Shown piece by piece: positions 27,000-35,195 of a DNA stretch of 64,000 bases (within the stretch, counting starts at the first letter, position 1; the number at the start of each line of letters is the position of its first letter). The notes under the pieces were generated by a model. That model was not told the DNA's origin. It was given only the letters and a program-made list of their open reading frames with translations, and made no database searches. The translations under genes and the position numbers were made by a program. Source of the stretch: Pseudomonadota bacterium (GTDB lineage Bacteria > Bdellovibrionota > FAC87 > UBA2466); contig RFNO01000107.1 of assembly GCA_009927165.1 (NCBI GenBank), positions 47,492-111,491 of the forward strand, written 5' to 3'.

Positions 27000-27521
27000 A
27001 TGAGCAACGGAATTAAGCTTATCTTATTATTGGCAGAAATTTTAACAGTGGGTTCTGCGTTGGTTGTCGCGGTTAATCCCAACATTTTGTACTCTGCTGT
27101 TTTTTTGTTGTTCTCCTTTTTAGGGGTTGCCGTCATGTTTTTGTTTGCGGGAGCCGATTTTTTAGCAGCGACACAAGTGGTTGTTTATGTGGGCGGTGTG
27201 ACCATTCTGATTTTGTTTGCAATCATGCTCACTCAGTGGATGTACAGGCTAAAACTCAGAGATGTGGGCAGTAAGTTTATTGTCCCGGCAGTTGTTTTGG
27301 CATTGGGGTTAGTACCGATGCTGCATCGTGGTCTGACTGATTTGGCAAGAATGGTCAAAGCAGCCCCTCCGGAAAAAATGAGTGAATTTGCGGCATCTCC
27401 CAAGACCATGGAAATTGGAAAAGCCCTCTTGGGGAGTCACGTGCTTCCGTTTGAAGCCATTACCATTTTATTGCTCGGTGCCTTAGTGGGTGCCGTTTGG
27501 CTAGCGAGGCCCAAATCATGA
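27000..27521 (+). CDS. nuoJ: NADH:quinone oxidoreductase subunit J, set 1
   Basis: The 173-residue, five-helix subunit has AVFLLFSFLGVAVMFLFAGA near the start, QVVVYVGGVTILILFAIML for the pi-bulge helix 3, and an FEAITILLLGALVGAVWLAR end typical of NuoJ. Its TGA overlaps nuoK by four bases (ATGA). It couples conformational change at the quinone site to the antiporter subunits in the complex. Confidence 0.92.
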   Translation: MSNGIKLILLLAEILTVGSALVVAVNPNILYSAVFLLFSFLGVAVMFLFAGADFLAATQVVVYVGGVTILILFAIMLTQWMYRLKLRDVGSKFIVPAVVLALGLVPMLHRGLTDLARMVKAAPPEKMSEFAASPKTMEIGKALLGSHVLPFEAITILLLGALVGAVWLARPKS

Positions 27522-27841
27522 ATCTTTTAGATTTTGCAAATAGTATTGAAGGATACCTTCTTGTTAGTTCGATACTATTCGTTTTGGGGGTATTTGCTGT
27601 TTTAACCCGAAAAAATGCGATCGGTATTTTATTGGGAATTGAGCTCATCCTCAATGCAGCTGGGATTAATTTCGTTGCTTTTAGTAAATTTCATTCTGCT
27701 GCCATGGACGGACAGATGGTTGCCCTTTTTATTATTTTGATTGCTGCAGCGGAAGCAGCGGTCGCACTAGCAATTATTTTGCGGTTCTATCGATTGAAGC
27801 AAACAATCGATGCAGATGAGGCATCTTTGCTCCGCAATTAG
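27518..27841 (+). CDS. nuoK: NADH:quinone oxidoreductase subunit K, set 1
   Basis: The 107-residue protein starts at the ATG at 27518 overlapping the nuoJ stop. Three helices carry two key glutamates: GIELILNAAGINFVAF (helix 2) and AAAEAAVALAIIL (helix 3), as expected for the proton-relay chain of NuoK. Ends IDADEASLLRN. nuoL begins nine bases later. Confidence 0.93.
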   Translation: MNLLDFANSIEGYLLVSSILFVLGVFAVLTRKNAIGILLGIELILNAAGINFVAFSKFHSAAMDGQMVALFIILIAAAEAAVALAIILRFYRLKQTIDADEASLLRN

Positions 27842-27849
27842 AGGAACTT

Positions 27850-29922
27850 ATGGCTCAATCTTGTCTTTGGATAGTTGCATTGCCGTTAACGGCGTTTGTG
27901 ATTCAAGCGCTTGTAGGAAAAAAGCTTCCCCGTCACGGAGACTGGGTTTCCGTACTCGCGATTTTGGGTTCTTTTGCTTTTGCTGCCCCCATTTTTTTGG
28001 AGATGATTCGTTCGGGGCATGTTTCCGAGGTTCTCCAGTATAAGTGGATGACTATGCCGGGGGTTGAGGCGGCTGCAAACAGTCCTGTTTTGAACAAAGC
28101 CGTTACCCTAACGGTTGGTATCTTAGTAAATAATCTCACTGCAATCATGTTGTTCATGGTAACCCTCTGTGCTTCCTTGATTCACATTTTTTCCACGGGA
28201 TACATGCACGGCGAAAGTCGCTACCACCTTTTCTTTGCCTATATTTCTCTTTTTTCTGCTGGAATGTTGGGGCTAGTGATTTCCGATAACTTACTGACCC
28301 TATTCATGTGCTGGGAAGTCATGGGGCTTTGCTCCTATTTATTGATTGGGTTCTATTATCAGAAAGTATCGGCCAACCATGCCAGCTTAAAAGCCTTCAT
28401 GACTACTCGAGTGGGCGACTGTCTTTTCTTCCTGGGCATTTGCGGTCTCTATGTCGTTTTCGGAACAAGCAGTTTAAGCGAAATTTATAAAGCCCTTCAG
28501 GCCGGAACCGGAACGGGAGTGACCATTGTTGGGGTTCCAGCGCTTGCATTCATTGGTTTTATGTTGATGATGGGTACGGTTGGTAAGTCGGCTCAGTTCC
28601 CGCTTCAGGTTTGGTTGCCGGATGCCATGGAAGGTCCCACCCCTGTATCTGCACTGATTCATGCTGCCACCATGGTAGCTGCTGGGGTTTTCTTGCTCGT
28701 TCGAACGTATCCAATTTTGGAAAAAGCCGAAATTGTCCTTCCGGTTATCGGAACTATTGGCGCACTCACGGCTTTTCTTGCTGCTTGTATCGCCCTTGTT
28801 CAAGTAGACATTAAAAAGGTACTGGCTTACTCAACGATCTCTCAGTTGGGATTCATGGTTTTAGGCATGGGAGTCGGGTCATTTGCACCGGGTTTTATGC
28901 ATGTGATTACCCATGCTTGTTTTAAAGCTTGTTTGTTCTTGGCATCTGGCTCGGTTATTCATGCGGTACACACTCAAGATATGCGCGAGATGGGGGGGCT
29001 TCGTTCAAAAATGCCCATTACGTTCCTCACGATGTTTATTGCTACTTTAGCTATTGCCGGAGTTCCTGGGTTTAGTGGTTTTGTCAGCAAAGATCGAATC
29101 CTTGGAGATGCTCTTGCTTATGGAATGACTCATCCGGGTTGGATGTGGATTCCCATATTAGGATTTATCACTGCGGGCATCACTGCTTTTTATATGTTTC
29201 GACTGATTTTCATGACGTTCTTTGGTCATGCCCGAGACGAGCACAAACACCATCATGCTCATGAATCTCCCTTTACCATGACTTTTCCGTTGATGGTGTT
29301 GGCGGGACTTTCATTAGCCGTAGTTTTTGCCGGTCCTACTGGAATCCACTCCATCGATGCCAAGTTGCTACCTGTTCACTGGTTTGACCACGCTTTAGAT
29401 ACCGTTAAAGCTGAAATGGGTGTCCATGGACTTCACGTTGAAGAGGCTCTTGAACACCGCGCTCACGGTCTTGCTCTGATGGTTTCACTAACAGTCGCTG
29501 GTCTTGGAATTTTCCTGTCTGCTCTAACTTATTTGAAAAAAGTAATTTCCGCCGAAGCTTTTGAGAAGTCCCTCAAGCCGGTTCATACACTTTTATGGAA
29601 CAAATATTACTTCGACGAACTTTACATAAAAGTAATTATTCAGAAGTTGTTGTTACCCTTCACAGTTTTGTTAGCCAAATTTGACGATAAAGTCGTCGAT
29701 AGAACTGGAGTAGATGGCTGGGCCACTCTTACTTTGTTCCTGAAAAGTATCGTCGGAAAATTTGACGATTTAGTGGTCGACCGAATGATGGTTGATGGGT
29801 CTGGGAATGTGGTTTCGGCTGGAGGCTGGGTGTTGCGGCAACTCCAAACAGGGAAAGTTCAACAGTACTTAGTTTTTACTTTTATCGTTTTAGGATTTTT
29901 TATTTTTTATTTTGTGAGGTGA
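27850..29922 (+). CDS. nuoL: NADH:quinone oxidoreductase subunit L, set 1
   Basis: The 690-residue antiporter-like subunit at the arm's distal end is about 60 residues longer than its set 2 counterpart. It keeps the glutamate of CWEVMGLCSYLLIGFYY (Glu156), the lysine in GKSAQFPLQVWLPDAMEG (Lys246) and DIKKVLAYSTISQLGF. A histidine-rich loop HKHHHAHESP lies near residue 463. The C-terminal lateral region contains a duplicated FDD-VVDR motif (residues 608-625 and 636-653) before the anchor helix. Proton pumping activity is inferred from conserved residues. Confidence 0.94.
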   Translation: MAQSCLWIVALPLTAFVIQALVGKKLPRHGDWVSVLAILGSFAFAAPIFLEMIRSGHVSEVLQYKWMTMPGVEAAANSPVLNKAVTLTVGILVNNLTAIMLFMVTLCASLIHIFSTGYMHGESRYHLFFAYISLFSAGMLGLVISDNLLTLFMCWEVMGLCSYLLIGFYYQKVSANHASLKAFMTTRVGDCLFFLGICGLYVVFGTSSLSEIYKALQAGTGTGVTIVGVPALAFIGFMLMMGTVGKSAQFPLQVWLPDAMEGPTPVSALIHAATMVAAGVFLLVRTYPILEKAEIVLPVIGTIGALTAFLAACIALVQVDIKKVLAYSTISQLGFMVLGMGVGSFAPGFMHVITHACFKACLFLASGSVIHAVHTQDMREMGGLRSKMPITFLTMFIATLAIAGVPGFSGFVSKDRILGDALAYGMTHPGWMWIPILGFITAGITAFYMFRLIFMTFFGHARDEHKHHHAHESPFTMTFPLMVLAGLSLAVVFAGPTGIHSIDAKLLPVHWFDHALDTVKAEMGVHGLHVEEALEHRAHGLALMVSLTVAGLGIFLSALTYLKKVISAEAFEKSLKPVHTLLWNKYYFDELYIKVIIQKLLLPFTVLLAKFDDKVVDRTGVDGWATLTLFLKSIVGKFDDLVVDRMMVDGSGNVVSAGGWVLRQLQTGKVQQYLVFTFIVLGFFIFYFVR

Positions 29923-29933
29923 GATAAACGCGT

Positions 29934-31460
29934 ATGCAATTTCCTATATTATCATTGATGACCTTTATCCCCCTTCTGGGAATGCTTGTAATTTTGGCTT
30001 TACCCAAGGATAAGCCCAACTTGGTTCGGTGGACCTCCGTAATTTTTACTGGAGTGCCACTCTTATTGGGAGTTTGGCTCTATAGACACTTTGATGCTTC
30101 CAATGCTTCAGTCCAATTCGTAGAGCGAGCTTCTTGGATCAAAGCTTTTAATATTGAGTATTACATGGGTATCGATGGGTTAAGTATCCCCATGGTGTTG
30201 TTGACGGTACTGCTCTCGTTTCTGTGTGTGTTTGCCTCATGGGGAATTGAAAAAGGTGTAAAGGGCTACTACGCCATGTTCCTATTTTTGGAATCGGGAA
30301 TGATGGGCGTATTTTGTGCTCTTGATTTCTTCCTCTTCTTTTTATTTTGGGAGGTCATGCTTCTTCCCATGTACTTCTTAATTGGTATTTGGGGTGGCAA
30401 AGATAAAGTTTATGCGGCTATCAAATTCTTCCTCTATACGCTAGCCGGCTCTGTTCTGATGCTTTTGGCGATGTTGGCCATGTACTACTACTCCGAGCCG
30501 CACACGTTTGATTTGCTAGCTTTGGCGGAAAATCACAAACAGTTTCTCGATAAAACCGTTACCTTATTTGGAGCGACTTATGCTTTGGATAAGATCCTAT
30601 GGTTGGGACTGTTTATCGGGTTCGCTATTAAAGTACCCATTTGGCCTTTCCATACTTGGTTGCCCTGGGCGCACGTAGAAGCGCCTACTGCTGTTTCAGT
30701 TATTCTGGCCGGTGTTCTACTGAAAATGGGAACTTACGGGCTACTGAGAATGAATTACCCCATTTTTCCAGAAGCAACCCAGTGGGCCTCCACTGCGCTG
30801 ATGATCTTAGGGGTCATCAACATCATTTATGGAGCTCTTTGTGCGATGGCTCAAAAGGATCTTAAGAAACTCGTTGCTTACTCATCCGTTTCACATATGG
30901 GTTACGTGATTATGGGGATGGCAAGTTTCACCACAGCTGGGGTAAACGGGGCCGTCATGCAAATGTTTAATCATGGTACTTCTACTGCGATGATGTTTCT
31001 TTTGGTTGGTGTAGCCTATGACAGAGTTCATCATCGATGGATTGTAAAACCCGATGGCTCCAAAGGCTTTGGAGGTATTGCTGCCGTTGCTCCAGTTTAC
31101 ACTGGAATGATGGCCATTGCCCTGTTTGCTTCTTTGGGATTGCCTGGTTTGTCTGGCTTTATCAGTGAAGCTCTCGTGTTTTTAGGGACGTTCTCCAATC
31201 CCAAATATCAGTCTTACGTAGTGATTGGTTCGATAGGTATTCTCTTGGGGGCTGCCTATCTTTTGTGGATGTTTATGAGGGTGTTTTTAGGGCCACTGAA
31301 CGAAGAACACAAAGATATGACGGACATGAACTGGCGCGAACGTCTAACGTTGCTGCCACTTTGCGTTTTAGTAATTGTGCTTGGGGTTTATCCCATGCCC
31401 GTCTTGAATTTAATGGGACCTACTATTGCAAAACTGCTTGCAGCTTTGGGGGTAGCATAA
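29934..31460 (+). CDS. nuoM: NADH:quinone oxidoreductase subunit M, set 1
   Basis: The 508-residue antiporter-like subunit keeps FFLFWEVMLLPMYFLIG with the channel Glu, the lysine in FAIKVPIWPFHTWL and DLKKLVAYSSVSHMGYVIMG. A notable change is LPWAHVEAPTAVSV where the family has LPDAH-EAPT-GS: Trp replaces Asp at residue 245 and Val replaces Gly a few residues on. Set 2 NuoM keeps LPDAHVQAPTGGS. The gene lies 11 bases after nuoL and one base before nuoN. Confidence 0.94.
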   Translation: MQFPILSLMTFIPLLGMLVILALPKDKPNLVRWTSVIFTGVPLLLGVWLYRHFDASNASVQFVERASWIKAFNIEYYMGIDGLSIPMVLLTVLLSFLCVFASWGIEKGVKGYYAMFLFLESGMMGVFCALDFFLFFLFWEVMLLPMYFLIGIWGGKDKVYAAIKFFLYTLAGSVLMLLAMLAMYYYSEPHTFDLLALAENHKQFLDKTVTLFGATYALDKILWLGLFIGFAIKVPIWPFHTWLPWAHVEAPTAVSVILAGVLLKMGTYGLLRMNYPIFPEATQWASTALMILGVINIIYGALCAMAQKDLKKLVAYSSVSHMGYVIMGMASFTTAGVNGAVMQMFNHGTSTAMMFLLVGVAYDRVHHRWIVKPDGSKGFGGIAAVAPVYTGMMAIALFASLGLPGLSGFISEALVFLGTFSNPKYQSYVVIGSIGILLGAAYLLWMFMRVFLGPLNEEHKDMTDMNWRERLTLLPLCVLVIVLGVYPMPVLNLMGPTIAKLLAALGVA

Positions 31461-31461
31461 C

Positions 31462-32940
31462 GTGACTCCAGAAATGCTAATGAGTTTGAAGGCTTTTCTC
31501 CCAGAGCTCACTTTGGTGGGTTTTTTATCAGCTTTATTTTTATTGGATGGTTTTGTTCCTAAATTAAGAGAAAATCGCTTCCCGCTGGTTTGGGTAATGG
31601 TGAGTTGTTTGGGGGCTGCGTTGGCCACTAAAGCCGCAAGCAACCTTACTGGGCCTTTTTTTAACGGGATGGTGCTCAGTAATGGCCTTTCCACTTTTTT
31701 TCGATACTTTTTCTTCTTTTCTTGTGGTGCCACGGCTTATCTGACCTTGAGTTCAAAAGAAATCGACAGCAGAGGACGCTCCGAGTTTTCCATTCTTCTT
31801 TTGTGTCTCACGTTCGGCTTGAGTTTGATGGCTTTGTCGAATCATTTTCTCATGCTCTACATCGGGATCGAGACTGTTTCGATTATTTCCTTTGTTCTCG
31901 CGGGTTTTTCCAGAGAAAGCCTGCGCTCCAATGAAGCCTCCTTTAAATATCTAGTGTATGGAGCGGTTTCATCAGGCTTGATGATTTTCGGTATCAGTTT
32001 AATTTACGGATACACCGGGACACTAGCTTATCCGCAAATCGCCGAAGCTCTCGTGAAGAATAATGGGGCTCACCCCTATGTCTTCTACTTGGCCTTGTTT
32101 CTGGTGTACGCCGGTTTTGCTTACAAAATATCTTCCTTTCCTTTTCATTTCTGGACACCAGATGTTTACGAGGGGGCTCCTACGCCAGTGGCCACGTTCT
32201 TTTCTGTCGGCCCCAAAGCAGCTGGCTTTGGTGCCCTATTGCACTTCATTTTAACTGCTCTTTCGCAAAAAGATGGGAACGGTCAATGGACCATGATTCC
32301 CGGAATCCAGCTAGCTCCCATTCTTGCGGTGCTTTCAGCAACCACCATGGTGGTCGGCAATTTGAGCGCTATCGCTCAGACCAATGTAAAAAGGATCCTG
32401 GCTTTTTCCAGTATTGCTCATGTGGGTTATGTTCTCATGGGCTTCGTAGTCATGACGCCTGCAGCATTTAGTTCCATCATTTTTTACCTGATTGTCTATT
32501 GTGCGATGAATTTAGGGGCGTTCTGGGTGGTGGGTATTGTTACTGATCTGCAAGGCAATGATGATGTCAGCAGCTTTAGAGGCCTGGGTTGGAACATGCC
32601 TTTCTTGGGTGTGTGCATGGCTATCTTTTTGTTTTCGCTGACTGGTATTCCTCTTTTCTCCGGGTTCATCGGAAAGTTTCTTTTGTTTGGTGCGCTCATT
32701 CAGGTGCCGGGCTACTTGTGGTTAGCTTTGCTGGGAGTGCTGAATAGTGTTGTTTCCCTTTATTATTATATGAAAATTCTGAAGGCGATGTGGTTGGAGA
32801 GACCCGAAGGCGAAGTAAAAGCGTTACGATTGCCTTTGACTCAAATTGTTGGTCTGCTTGGGCTAGCAGTTCCTACAATTGTCTTGGGGTTATTTTTCTC
32901 ACCTGTTTTAGAGCTAGCCCAAAAATGGGTTGCTCAATAA
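31462..32940 (+). CDS. nuoN: NADH:quinone oxidoreductase subunit N, set 1
   Basis: The 492-residue antiporter-like subunit begins at GTG. It has YIGIETVSIISFVLAGFSRE for the glutamate helix, FAYKISSFPFHFWTPDVYEG with the channel lysine, and NVKRILAFSSIAHVGYVLMG. Ends with a C-terminal helix. Its TAA (32938-32940) is immediately followed by the ATG of the second nuoA, so set 1 and set 2 are in one transcript. Confidence 0.94.
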   Translation: MTPEMLMSLKAFLPELTLVGFLSALFLLDGFVPKLRENRFPLVWVMVSCLGAALATKAASNLTGPFFNGMVLSNGLSTFFRYFFFFSCGATAYLTLSSKEIDSRGRSEFSILLLCLTFGLSLMALSNHFLMLYIGIETVSIISFVLAGFSRESLRSNEASFKYLVYGAVSSGLMIFGISLIYGYTGTLAYPQIAEALVKNNGAHPYVFYLALFLVYAGFAYKISSFPFHFWTPDVYEGAPTPVATFFSVGPKAAGFGALLHFILTALSQKDGNGQWTMIPGIQLAPILAVLSATTMVVGNLSAIAQTNVKRILAFSSIAHVGYVLMGFVVMTPAAFSSIIFYLIVYCAMNLGAFWVVGIVTDLQGNDDVSSFRGLGWNMPFLGVCMAIFLFSLTGIPLFSGFIGKFLLFGALIQVPGYLWLALLGVLNSVVSLYYYMKILKAMWLERPEGEVKALRLPLTQIVGLLGLAVPTIVLGLFFSPVLELAQKWVAQ

Positions 32941-33303
32941 ATGGCCGAACTTGTTCCCATTGCGATTTTGCTGGGGATTTCACTCCTGCTTTGCTCTGGC
33001 ATTTTGTTAGTTACCCAAATATTGGGACCGAAAAATCCTGTTCCCGCTAAATTAGGGACTTACGAATGCGGCGTGAAACCAGAAGGTGGAGCACACATTC
33101 CCTTTAAGAGCAGTTTTTATCTGATTGCCGTCTTATTTCTTCTTTTTGATGTTGAGGCCGCCTTTTTCCTTCCTTGGGCTCTAGTTTACAAAGAGTCTTT
33201 AAGTGAAGGTCCTGCTTTACTTTGGGCCATGCTCATTTACATGGGACTCATGGCGGTTGGACTGATTTATATCTTGAGGAAGAAAATTTTACGCTTAACT
33301 TAG
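32941..33303 (+). CDS. nuoA: NADH:quinone oxidoreductase subunit A, set 2
   Basis: The 120-residue second NuoA matches the canonical pattern more closely than set 1: YECGVKPEGGAHIPFKS, then FYLIAVLFLLFDVEAAFFLP and WALVYKES. This preserves the FFLPWA stretch lost in set 1. It abuts nuoN of set 1 with no intergenic base, showing the second block was joined as a complete ordered unit. Confidence 0.94.
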   Translation: MAELVPIAILLGISLLLCSGILLVTQILGPKNPVPAKLGTYECGVKPEGGAHIPFKSSFYLIAVLFLLFDVEAAFFLPWALVYKESLSEGPALLWAMLIYMGLMAVGLIYILRKKILRLT

Positions 33304-33313
33304 CAATCTGTTT

Positions 33314-34381
33314 ATGAATGCTTTAGATGTCGCAATTTCGGCTTTAAAGGCTATCGTGATTCTAGTTGCGGTCATTCAGGTAGTTCCTGTGATGATTTAT
33401 GTTGAGCGTAAAGTGGCTGCTTTGATTCAAGACAGACCGGGACCTAATCGAGTAGGGCCATTGGGTCTCCTTCAGCCCGTTGCAGACGCAGTGAAATTTT
33501 TATTTAAAGAAGATCCCATTCCTCTCAATACGAATCGTCTTCTTTATACCCTAGCTCCTTTCTTGTCTTTGTTGCCGGCATGTTTGGTGATTGCTGCTTT
33601 GCCTATTGCCGATAAAGCAGTGCTTTTTGGAAAAGAGATCACGATTCAGATCGCAGATCTCGACGTATCACTTATTTACGTTTTGGCGATTGGCTCCTTA
33701 GGTGTTTACGGAATACTTTTTGGAGGTTGGGCTTCTAACAACAAGTTTTCACTGATTGGAGCTCTTCGCTCGGCTTCCCAAATGGTGAGTTACGAACTTC
33801 CTTTAGGCTTAGCGACAGTTGGTGCCGTCATGGTTTATGGAACTTATTCCCTCCGCGAAATGGTGGTCCTCCAGGACGGGACTCTAGGAGGATTTTTACC
33901 TAATTGGGGAATATTTTATCAGCCCTTAGGTTTTTTGATTTTTCTGATTTCCTCATTTGCAGAAACCAACCGCCTTCCTTTTGATCTTCCTGAGACCGAA
34001 GCTGAATTAGTTGCGGGTTTTCATACCGAATACGGAAGTATGAAATTTGCAACTTTCTTCATGGCAGAGTACATGAATCTTTCCACCATGGCTGGAATGA
34101 TGACTGTCCTCTTTTTTGGAGGCTGGCACCTTCCTTGGATTACGGACCAGCAAGTTCTAGATTGGGTGGGCTCCCAAAATCTCCTTTGTTTAATTCAAGT
34201 GGTTACCTACATTTCAAAAGTGGCAGTATTTTTGTTTTTGTATGTTCTGATCCGTTGGACTCTTCCTCGGTTTCGTTTTGATCAGCTTCTTCACTTAGCG
34301 TGGACGAATTTAATTCCCTTGGGGCTTATTAACGTCGCTGTTAGTGCGGTGCTCATGTATTTGATGCGGGGTCCGGCATGA
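33314..34381 (+). CDS. nuoH: NADH:quinone oxidoreductase subunit H, set 2
   Basis: The 355-residue NuoH has VERKVAALIQDRPGPNRVGP near residue 30, AETNRLPFDLPETEAELVAG and HTEYGSMKFATFFMAEY. It aligns along its length with set 1 NuoH but differs at many positions, so the copies are old. The nuoJ ATG overlaps its TGA by four bases. nuoI is missing here too. Confidence 0.95.
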   Translation: MNALDVAISALKAIVILVAVIQVVPVMIYVERKVAALIQDRPGPNRVGPLGLLQPVADAVKFLFKEDPIPLNTNRLLYTLAPFLSLLPACLVIAALPIADKAVLFGKEITIQIADLDVSLIYVLAIGSLGVYGILFGGWASNNKFSLIGALRSASQMVSYELPLGLATVGAVMVYGTYSLREMVVLQDGTLGGFLPNWGIFYQPLGFLIFLISSFAETNRLPFDLPETEAELVAGFHTEYGSMKFATFFMAEYMNLSTMAGMMTVLFFGGWHLPWITDQQVLDWVGSQNLLCLIQVVTYISKVAVFLFLYVLIRWTLPRFRFDQLLHLAWTNLIPLGLINVAVSAVLMYLMRGPA

Positions 34382-34881
34382 AGGAAATGATCTTTGCTCT
34401 TTTTTCTATCATCACTTTGTTGACGGGTGCCGGCGTAGTGATTTCCAGAAATGTTATTTACAGTGCTTTCAATTTGGTTCTCTGTTTTTTTGGATTGGCT
34501 TCTTTATACCTTCTATGGGGAGCAACTTTTATTTCAATGGTTCAGATATTGATTTATGCGGGAGCTATTGTTGTCCTTTTTGTTTTTGTAGTGATGCTTC
34601 TTAATTTTGAGCACTCGAGTGAGCGCTCGCAAAACTTCTGGATAATTCTTGGTTCTGGGATCGGCTCTTGGGTTTTATCTTTGTTTCTCCTTAGAGTTTT
34701 ATCAAACACGCTAGGCGCTAGCCCTTATCAAAGTGCAGCCCCCACCAATTTAAGAACGGTATCTAAATTACTTTTTACACAGTACTTGTGGCCATTCGAA
34801 GTTCTGACCATTTTTATGTTGGCCCTGATTATTGGAATCTATTTGTTAGGACGCCCAGAAAGTGAAGGGACCCAATCATGA
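34378..34881 (+). CDS. nuoJ: NADH:quinone oxidoreductase subunit J, set 2
   Basis: The 167-residue NuoJ has NLVLCFFGLASLYLLWGATF, MVQILIYAGAIVVLFVFVVM and a LWPFEVLTIFMLALIIGIYL end. The helix 3 block keeps the YAGAI that contrasts with YVGGV of set 1. It overlaps both nuoH and nuoK by four bases. Confidence 0.92.
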   Translation: MKEMIFALFSIITLLTGAGVVISRNVIYSAFNLVLCFFGLASLYLLWGATFISMVQILIYAGAIVVLFVFVVMLLNFEHSSERSQNFWIILGSGIGSWVLSLFLLRVLSNTLGASPYQSAAPTNLRTVSKLLFTQYLWPFEVLTIFMLALIIGIYLLGRPESEGTQS

Positions 34882-35195
34882 TGGAAAAGCTAACATCGAT
34901 GGTTTATTGGACCCATTTTGTGTCCGTCGCTCTGTTTGGACTTGGGCTTTTAGGGTTTCTGATTCGTCGAAATGCTTTGGTTGTGTTGATGTGCTTAGAG
35001 TTAATGTTGAATGCTGTGAACCTCATTCTCGTCGAAATTGCGATGAAAACGGGAACTTCTGAGGGGATTATTCTAGTTGTTTTTGTCATTACGGTAGCAG
35101 CAGCCGAAGTAGCTGTAGGATTAGGAATTATTTTGAATCTCTATCGAATCAAAAAAACCGTAGATTTGACATCATTTAGAATTCTTTCTGGATAA
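34878..35195 (+). CDS. nuoK: NADH:quinone oxidoreductase subunit K, set 2
   Basis: The 105-residue NuoK has the glutamates in VLMCLELMLNAVNLILVE and VAAAEVAVGLGIILNLYR. It starts at an ATG overlapping nuoJ and its stop (35193-35195) shares one base with the nuoL start. Helix 2 uses VNLILVEIAMK, close to many bacterial NuoK proteins and unlike the AGINFVAFSKF of set 1. Confidence 0.93.
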   Translation: MMEKLTSMVYWTHFVSVALFGLGLLGFLIRRNALVVLMCLELMLNAVNLILVEIAMKTGTSEGIILVVFVITVAAAEVAVGLGIILNLYRIKKTVDLTSFRILSG

